Shown here: one piece after another, positions 56,975-64,000 of the stretch | Numbering within the stretch: the stretch's first letter is position 1 | Layout of the letters: each line of letters starts with the position of its first letter | DNA from: Paratinospora sagittata | Taxonomy: Eukaryota; Streptophyta; Magnoliopsida; Ranunculales; Menispermaceae | Assembly (NCBI GenBank): GCA_035771175.1 | Contig: CM069589.1 | Span: 31,545,701-31,609,700 of the forward strand | Direction of reading: 5' to 3' | DNA: 64,000 nt | Program-made: the position numbers and the translations under genes | The notes under the pieces: model-generated | Databases searched by the model: none | What the model saw: only the letters and a program-made list of their open reading frames with translations | What the model was told of the DNA's origin: nothing

Positions 56975-57166
56975 TAAAACAAATATGAAGAACTGAGGCC
57001 ACAACACAAATACTGATACCGTAGGAGAAAAGAACAAAGAACAAAAATTACGAAAGGTTAAAGATGAAGATTCAGTGGTAATTTTTGAAACGATTCTTGG
57101 AAAGTTCTTCGAAGCATCCTAGGGCACAAAGGTGAAAAGTGACTGCCAAGATACAAAAGGTTTGGC

Positions 57167-57215
57167 TTTATAGAGACAAATCGATAAGCTCGCTCTTGAC
57201 ACATATCAGCACGTG
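57167..57215 (-). promoter_or_regulatory. Possible internal promoter of the second gene (NA2)
   Basis: TATAAA (minus, 57167-57172) and a CACGTG core (57210-57215) lie about 195 and 240 bases before the ATG, matching the arrangement in NA1. The stretch AAAGGCGGTTTAAT beside them is shared by both copies. Confidence 0.45.
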
Positions 57216-57659
57216 TCGCTTCCTATTTTTAAAGGCGGTTTAATTTTGATTTGCAATACCAACCGATTAGTGTCCTTCTTCTGACTAACGTTCTTAATCG
57301 ACTAGAGCTATTATGCACGTTAGCGTCCTCCTTGTGACGAGTGGCTTTTGAACAACTAATGACATCAGGCACATTAGTGTTCTCAAACACTGTTAGCATC
57401 ATTATTGATACTTAGACTCTAATATTTAGCATATTTGACTAATATAAACTCACGTATCGTATGGTTGAATAAATGATATCACAAATTATATTTCATCAAC
57501 CAACGTTCAATAATTTAATCATGAGAGGAATATTTAAACATTCTAAGTAACACATGATTAAAGATAATCATTGATTTCAAATAGTCACTAATGAATATAT
57601 TCTAGCAGTAAAAGAAAAGAGAGTGACTTTTATACCTTTGTATATTTTTGACTTTTACA

Positions 57660-58785
57660 TCAAGGTACTGCAAAGTCCTTGACTTGAGCACTCTGTCTCA
57701 TTTTGAAGCAGTTGAAATAATTCATTATTTTTGTTGTCCATGCTGACTTCTTTCTTAATATTCTATCAGGAGATTTTTCATTGAGCGTTCTAGATGTGCT
57801 TGCTGAGGATTGATGACACAGTGTGTATATATCATCAGCCAGTTCACTTCCGCTTCTGGTTGGTATATTTGCAAGAATGTCTTTTCTCTCAGATGAAGTT
57901 TCTAACCCATTCAAAATATAATCAATTTCTTGAAAACAAATTTCAAATGGATTTGAGAACTCGTTTATAAAATCTATTTTATATTTCCAGTTCTCAGGAA
58001 AACTATTAAAGAAATATTGTACTAAAGTAGAGTGAGATATAGTTTTTCCAAAACATTCTAGTTCGTTTACAAGACGTATAAAACGTTGCAGGTTATCATG
58101 AACTGACTCATTTTCTAGAACCTAAACTGAGCAAGTGGCTCTTCTAATGTTCTAACTGGGTCTCTAGTTTCATCCCTACTTTCCACGGTTTGCAGGAGAT
58201 CACAGAACTCCTTTAAATTCATTTCTCATGGTTCAACAGATTCAGCTAACATAGTCAGCTTATCATTCCATTTCTTTGTAAGCTTATCACAAAAATATAC
58301 TAGGGATATTTCTGCAGGTATTTCCTGATTCAGTTTTTGCATTCTGTCAAGAATGGATTGATATATGTTGCATTCTGTATCGAGAGATTCATTCTTTGAT
58401 ATCTCAAAGGCATCAAATAGCCTATCAAACTCTTTGAGCTTTTCATCTTTAATGTTGATCAATTCACAATGAAGTGATTTGAGTGTTTCCCAAATTTCCT
58501 TGGCACTCTCAAGATGAACTACCCTTTCAACATTTTCCTCAGGTAGAGAACAGTACAAGGTATAGACAGCTTGAGCGTTAAGTTTATCATTTAGTCTTTC
58601 ATTATCTGTCCATAGCTCAATAGGCTTGTTGGGCATGGTGTAGCCATTTACAACCATTTCCCACAGACATCATTAGATCGTAGAAAGGATTTCATCCTTA
58701 TCATCCAGTCTTCAAACTATTCTTTATTGAATAGAGGTGGTCTGTTTAAAGCTTGACTTACTTCTATGACAGTCCCTCTGGTCAT
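57660..58785 (-). pseudogene. Gag of NA2 (copia-type)
   Basis: The start ATG is at 58785 (MTRGTVIEVSQALNRPPLFN). Motifs follow the NA1 gag: MVVNGYTMPNKPIELWTDNE, HLESAKEIWETLKSLHCE, SLVYFCDKLTKKWNDKL and ILANIPTRSGSELADD, ending QVKDFAVP before a stop at 57660-57662. A continuous 143-codon stretch (58226-58657) is the best-preserved part. Stops near 58725 and 58224 and several between 57915 and 58140 inactivate it. No CCHC knuckle or protease follows; the next gene is the second gene, about 690 bases on. Confidence 0.87.
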
Positions 58786-58833
58786 TGCCATTGATATCAA
58801 AGAAATTGTGAAGTTTTTTTTAAGAACAACACT

Positions 58834-58845
58834 GCTCTGATACCA
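58834..58845 (-). other. Primer binding site of NA2
   Basis: TGGTATCAGAGC on the minus strand, two bases inside the LTR end; complementary to initiator Met tRNA. Confidence 0.87.
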
Positions 58846-58847
58846 CT

Positions 58848-60746
58848 TGTTGGCCCAGATACATCCAAGAGGGGAGTGAATTGGACACTTAAACAATTTA
58901 TAAATACTTACAATGGAAAAAATTAAAGTGCAGAAAGTAAACAAATATACATAATCGATTTATAGTGGTTCGACTACTTGCCTACGTCCACTACCTAACC
59001 TCCTCAGTTAGGATTTTAACCTTGTCACTAAAGGATTCTCTTACGGGTGAGAATCAAACCGTTACACCTTTTCTCAACTTGCGGGCGTGAGAACAACCGT
59101 TACACTGCTCAGCTTACAGGAGTGAGACCAACCTATGCTTTCTCAACTTACGGGTGTGAGAAGACCTGACGTTGTTGAATATGGAATATCAACTCAGTAG
59201 TTTATTTAACTACTGTTACAACCTTAATACAGTATACAAGATATGAAATTGAGTACAATTGTATCCTATGAACTATCTCTCAAATTTCTCTTTCAGCAAG
59301 AATGATATAAGTAAAAATAGTGCTGAATAATTTGAGTGAAAACAGTTCAAACTTTCAAATCAATTTTCAGATAAAGATAGAATCTTAGCTTAGTGTGAAA
59401 ATCATTTGAATAAGTAATGATTCAAATAAACGCTTTGAGACTAGAATAACTTAAGCTTTTTGAATCATATGAAAATTCGACTAACTTTCAAAAAGTGTTT
59501 TAGCTCGGAGAATTTTCGATGGTCTTAACAAATTGTTAAGTGACTGTATTTATAGACTTGTAGAGATGAAGTTGTTGTTCATTTCAATTTGAATTTCAAA
59601 TATGAACGTTTACTCATAACAGCTAGAATATATCACGAAAATAGCAACTACACATTTCATGAATATTCTAATTTTCTCCAGATACACGACTAAGGAAAGT
59701 TTTAGAAGATGTGGTTCGTGAATCAGAGAATATCTCTTACAAATACAAAAAATTGATTTTGTACGAAAAGTTGTTCTGAAAAGTTGGCTAAAAGGACGTA
59801 CATATTAGAACAACAAAAATATCATTTCTGTCGTGTTATTCCTTTGAGGGCGCTCATAGAATATCAGTGTCCTGCTAAACAATGAAGTGCGGGCGCTATT
59901 GAATCGTAAGCGTCCTGACTTGCTTTCACAATAAAACGACTTAATTTATGATGGTGCTATTTTGCAGTGAGTGTTTTGCTTTGTTTTAAAACTTTTGACA
60001 CACGAGGGCGCTACTCTAAAGTAAGCGTCTTAAACTATTAAAAATAATTTTAAGACAATGTTAAGTGTGCTAACGGACGGTAAGCGTCCTGAAAGTTATT
60101 TAAGTTGATTCTAAAGATGAGGGCGCTCCTACACAAGTAGCGTCCTGATAATTTATTCAACTTATAATTTATCAGGGTCCTTAAAGATAGAAATCACTTG
60201 AAGACAAAAAGATCTTTTAGCGAGCTAAAACTAAGTCAGCGTCCTGACATTCTCAAAGGTTGATAAAGGAAAGGTCGTTAATACCAAGTGAGCGTCCTTA
60301 TTAATCAAATCAATTTAACCTTGAGTGTCCTAACATTGTATCGGCGTCCTGACTCATCAAGTCCAGAAGGGCGCTGCTAAAACATTATCGTCTTGAAAGA
60401 CTTTTACAAAAGCGATTTTTGATTTCTCGATTAAAGCTTGATAAAACCTCATTATTTATCTTAATCAAATCAAATACTTTAGAAATCATAAGGTAGGATT
60501 AAAACGCTACGATCAAAATATGCAAACGAAAAAATCTTGCTGATAGTAAGTTGACCGATAGACTTTACATTCTAAGTACAGATAGACTCAGAACTTTACT
60601 TTGTGATGTTCAATAAGCTTGTGAGCACTGTTCCTTGATCTTGATTCTTGATAAATCTGAAACACTTGACAAGATCATTAGATACACAAATTGAAGATAC
60701 TTGGAATCATCAAAACATTCATATCATGGGATTCATTGAGATAACA
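58848..60746 (-). repeat. 5' LTR of NA2 (LTR F2)
   Basis: A complete 1,899-bp LTR. On the plus strand it starts TGTTGGCCCAGATACATCC and ends GAGATAACA. It has TATAAAT on the minus strand (58958-58964), short tandem modules with CTCAACTTACGGGTGTGAG (59040-59165) and a palindromic array at 59845-60400. It is the reference that shows the NA1 LTR to be split. It is inserted into chromovirus LTR G2; the 5 bases to its right are CTAAC. The other LTR of NA2 is lost. Confidence 0.93.
59845..60400 (-). repeat. Array of palindromic modules in LTR F2
   Basis: About ten modules with arms GAGGGCGCT and AGCGTCCT, clear near 59846, 59890, 60005 and 60118, at 45-75 bp spacing. Spacer sequence is collinear with F1b. 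Confidence 0.8.
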
Positions 60747-62282
60747 CTAACCACACACGATAACCAAGACCGAATCAATCAAATCAAGATCCAGAAATAA
60801 TCATCAATATGATACACACATCAATTTCCTATGTTCAATCACATAGAAATACATATCAACCTTAAATCAGCCCACACATGATCAATAGGACTAATACCCC
60901 ATCTAAACACAACATACAACTCAATTCAAATACATTAGGCGTCTAATGCCTAATTCTCATTCATAAATCATTTAATTAATCACAAATACTGATTTCCCAA
61001 TTCCTTAGGCATAAACATGCCCAAATTTGATCATATATGGCCTAACCCATGACATGGTCACTTCCATCAAATTAAATAGCTTAAACAACTCTAATCATGC
61101 TCAATTAGACATACATTGCATCAATTTCAAGATTCTAAGTTAAGAGCATCAAAAGCCCCAATTTAGGGAAAATCTCTACAATAAGCATAGAGTGGAATTG
61201 AACTAAGTCATACAATTCTAACATAGTTTCAAACATTCTAAACCCATAATTTCACTCTATTTGGGTCCAATTATCAATTGACTTTGTTTTGGTCAAAAGC
61301 CCCAATTTGGGCAAAATTTCTAAACTCGAGCCCTAGGCCGATTTTATACTAAGTCACCATGTTTGGCATTGCAAAAAACTGATCTCGCAACATGGGTTCG
61401 TCAATAATGGTCCCTAGGTCATCATAGTTGACTTGTAAGGCTTAATCATAACCCTAGGTCAACGAATCAAGTAAGAGTCATTTTACTTAGATCCACTAAT
61501 TTCTTGCTAGAAATTGGGAAAAATGGTGTCATTGGGTTCCAAATCACTCAAGGAACCCAAATCAGTCGCTCACATGATGTCCCAAAGAGTTTCACATGAA
61601 ACCCTAACTCCAAACACCGCCAAAAACTGGGTGAAATGCATGAGAAATGCTTTTGCAGTGTAGATCTAGGTCATGGAGTATTGTTTCAACCATAAGCAAG
61701 CCAAACAAAGGTGAAAATCAGTCAACCCTAGGTTTAGGACACCACAAATCCGTGGTTCATACCCACCCTTAGGTCAAAATCTAGCTAATTTACACAACCA
61801 TAATGACAATCTATGAAGAAAATGAAGAATTATACTTACTTTGAGTGAGATTTGAGCAAGGGACCTCAAAACCCTAGCTTTTCTCATCTCCATCCTTCTC
61901 CCCAATTCTCCAAGTCAATTTCGTGCAAATGAGCCAAAAATTGGGTTTCATTGGCTTAAATAGGCAATTTTGGGCCCACATGTCAAAAAATAGTTTTCTG
62001 GGCAATTTGGTCGTGGAGCGCTCGATACACATTGGATTTTCACATTTAGATAGGCGTTTTCTGTGTAAAAATGAGTGTCAGACTCAATTCTGACATCCCC
62101 GAGTCCATTTGATGCACCCAACATAAAGTTATCATAAAATCAACACGAAAACACACAAAACAAACATCAAACACATACAAGTAAACATCAAACAAACACC
62201 AAACATATCAAGGCAAACACATAGAGTTTGGGCACATGCAATTGGGTTATAGGTTAGATGAAATGATTTTTGGGGTGTCACA
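60747..62282 (-). repeat. Chromovirus LTR piece G2
   Basis: On the minus strand the LTR starts TGTGACACCCC at 62282 and runs to 60747, where the NA2 LTR interrupts it. It has TATTTAA (minus, 61956-61962) and a consensus donor AAA/GTAAGTATA (minus, GT at 61838-61839). It shares CTAACCACACA at the break point with LTR G1 near 51413. Roughly 1.3 kb of its 3' part is missing. It may be the 5' LTR of the minus-strand chromovirus, but its sequence differs enough from G1 that a separate insertion is possible. Confidence 0.75.
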
Positions 62283-63115
62283 TAAGAACACTAGGTTGCT
62301 TATTGGTCACCCTCAAGATCAGATCATAGGTGATCCAAACCTAAGTGTAGCAACTAGAGCTTCACTTAGAGATCAAGGGCATCTAGCCTTTGTATCCTAG
62401 ATTGAGCCTACTAAGATAGAAGAAGCTTTAGTTAATGAAAATTGGACTCTTGCTATGCAAGAAGAGCTAGAACATTTCATTAGAAACAAAGTGTGGGATC
62501 TTGTACCTAAACCGGAAAACCAAAGTGTTATTGGAACCAAATGGGTGTTAAGGAACGAGAAAGATGAGAAAAGAATCATGATTAGAAACAAAGCCAAATT
62601 GGTAGCACAGGGCTACAATCAAGAAGAAGGAATTGACTATGAAGAAGCTTTTGTTCCAGTAGCAAGATTAGAAGTAATCAGATTATTACTTGCTTATGCT
62701 TGCTATAAAGGATTCATGTTATATCAAATAGATGTCAAAAGTGTTTTCTTGAATGAGTTTATAAATGAAGAGGTATATGTGAAGCAACCACCTGATTTGA
62801 GGACTGTTACAAACCTGATCACGTTTATAGACTTAGAAAAGCTTTATATGGTTTGAAGCAGCCTCCCAAAGCTTGGTATGATAGGCTTAGCACTTTCCTC
62901 TTCTATCATAACTTCAAGAAAGGGACCCTTGATCCAACTTTATTCATCAAATGCAAAGATAATGATATGCTTCCAGTGCAAATCTATGTTGACAACATTA
63001 TCTTTGGTGCATCAAACAAGATCTTGTGTGATGAATTTTCCTCTATCATGACAAGTGAGTTTGAAATGAGCATGATGGGTGAATTAAACTACTTCCTTGG
63101 CTTACAAATTAAGTA
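62283..63115 (+). pseudogene. Copia reverse transcriptase with altered active site
   Basis: It enters in mid-gene within the linker (ATRASLRDQGHLAFV, then a stop, then [19 protein letters not shown]). The open frame 62455-62856 covers [40 protein letters not shown] and [20 protein letters not shown] one-base loss in the PPG-F-E motif near 62795 shifts the frame, which is picked up again at [16 protein letters not shown]. The catalytic motif reads YVDN instead of YVDD (62985-62996), which should abolish polymerase activity. MSMMGELNYFLGLQIK follows, then a stop at 63114. Confidence 0.92.
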
Positions 63116-63944
63116 GATGAAAAATAGAACATTCTTAAACCAATCGAAGTATGCAAGGGACATGATTAAAAAGTTCAAATTTGAGAATTTGAAATCTATT
63201 GATACACCTTGTAGTTCATCCATCAAAATGGATAAGGATGAAAAAGGCAAACCAATCGACCCTAAGCTATACCGAGGAATGATAGGAAGTTTGTTGTATC
63301 TAACGAAAAACAGACCTGATACAATGTTTGGAGTTTGTCTATGTGCTAGGTTCAAATTTTATCCTAAAAAGTCTCATCTAAAGTGTGTTAAATGGATATT
63401 TCGATACATCAGTGACACACTAGATATCAGTATCTGGTACGCTAAAAGAACTTCTTTCGATCTCAAGAGTTTTGTTGATTTTGACTATGTCGGAAGTTTA
63501 ACAGATCAAAAAAGTACCTCAGGATTTTGTCACTTCATGGCCGATTCACTCATTTCTTGGTTTAGCAAGAAACATAATTCAGGGGCATTATCCACAACAG
63601 AAGTTGAATATGTTGCAGCCGGAACTAGTTGCGCTCAAGCGTTATATATGAAACAACAACTTTCAGATTATCAAATAAATTTTCCATGTGCGGAAATTTA
63701 TTGTGATAATACAAGTGTTATAAACATTTTCAAAAATCCTATCATGCACTCTTGAACGAAACACATTGAAATTCGACATTGTTTTCTTCGAGATCATGTG
63801 CAACGAGGAGATGTGAAATTGATCCTGTTGGAACTAAAAATCAGTTAGCTGATATCTTTGTTAAGCCTTTGGCTAAAGATCAATTTTCACTTATAAGGCG
63901 AGAATTGGGCATGTCTGACTTTTCAAACTTGCCAAGTGCTTAAT
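63116..63944 (+). pseudogene. Copia RNase H, last gene of the window
   Basis: This 212-codon open stretch continues the RT connection (SKYARDMIKKFKF) into RNase H with SFVDFDYVGSL (Asp kept), STTEVEYVAAG (Glu kept) and IYCDNTSVINI. A stop at 63753 follows IMHS. A frameshift near 63820 separates the tail, which reads RRELGMSDFSNLPSA to a stop near 63943. The remaining 56 bases to the window edge belong to the 3' region of the element. Confidence 0.88.
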
Positions 63945-64000
63945 TGTTTATCCACTTCGGCTCTACCACTCCTACCCCATCTGCTGCCCCCATTGTCACT

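Overview
The window looks like a piece of retrotransposon-packed heterochromatin from a large flowering-plant genome, probably a eudicot; I cannot name the species. I found no host gene, tRNA, rRNA or CRISPR array. Almost every base can be placed in an LTR retrotransposon of three lineages. The first is Ty1/copia of the SIRE/Maximus type: initiator-Met-tRNA primer site, long LTRs of about 1.9-2.9 kb starting TGTT and ending AACA. The second is chromodomain-bearing Ty3/gypsy of the Tekay/Del type: LTRs of about 2.4-2.8 kb starting TGTAACGCCC, TGTCATGCCC or TGTGACGCCC. The third is Ty3/gypsy of the Athila type: LTRs of about 1.4 kb and an Asp-tRNA-like primer site. Lineage names rest on recognised protein motifs, not on a search.

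Layout. 1-9356: degenerate plus-strand chromovirus (gag tail, protease, RT, RNase H, integrase, chromodomain) and its 3' LTR, which holds a minus-strand solo copia LTR (4064-6942, duplicated target AAGAT). 9357-13879: 3' noncoding end and 3' LTR of a plus-strand copia element. 13880-18421 plus 27692-29257: a minus-strand copia-type element (NA1) with LTR, primer site and gag, followed directly by a second gene of the 'putative plant transposon protein' family where pol would be expected. Its second gene is cut by an Athila solo LTR and its LTR is split. 18422-23386: plus-strand copia integrase/RT/RNase H with 3' LTR. 23391-27691: an Athila LTR carrying a 2.86-kb solo copia LTR. 29334-38404: minus-strand Athila derivative with gag and protease but no RT or integrase, holding a chromovirus solo LTR that in turn holds a 651-bp foldback element. 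38405-39620: an unassigned plus-strand retroelement fragment with tandem and palindromic repeats. 39621-44195: minus-strand copia 3' half with an Athila solo LTR inside. 44196-50426: partial plus-strand copia LTRs carrying a chromovirus solo LTR and a minus-strand copia solo LTR. 50427-56720: minus-strand chromovirus, the least decayed pol here. 56735-60746: a second copy (NA2) of the pol-less gag plus second-gene element. 60747-62282: chromovirus LTR piece. 62283-64000: plus-strand copia RT/RNase H running to the window edge.

How the parts work together. Nothing here is an operon. The genes are relics of Gag packaging, protease maturation, reverse transcription and integration. Every coding region of any length carries stops, frameshifts or lost catalytic residues. 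The best candidates for something new are: the pol-less gag plus captured-gene element in two copies with the same spacer and a possible internal promoter; arrays of palindromic modules inside the copia LTRs; conserved splice-site pairs inside the chromovirus LTRs; and the 651-bp foldback with a pol-III-like promoter.
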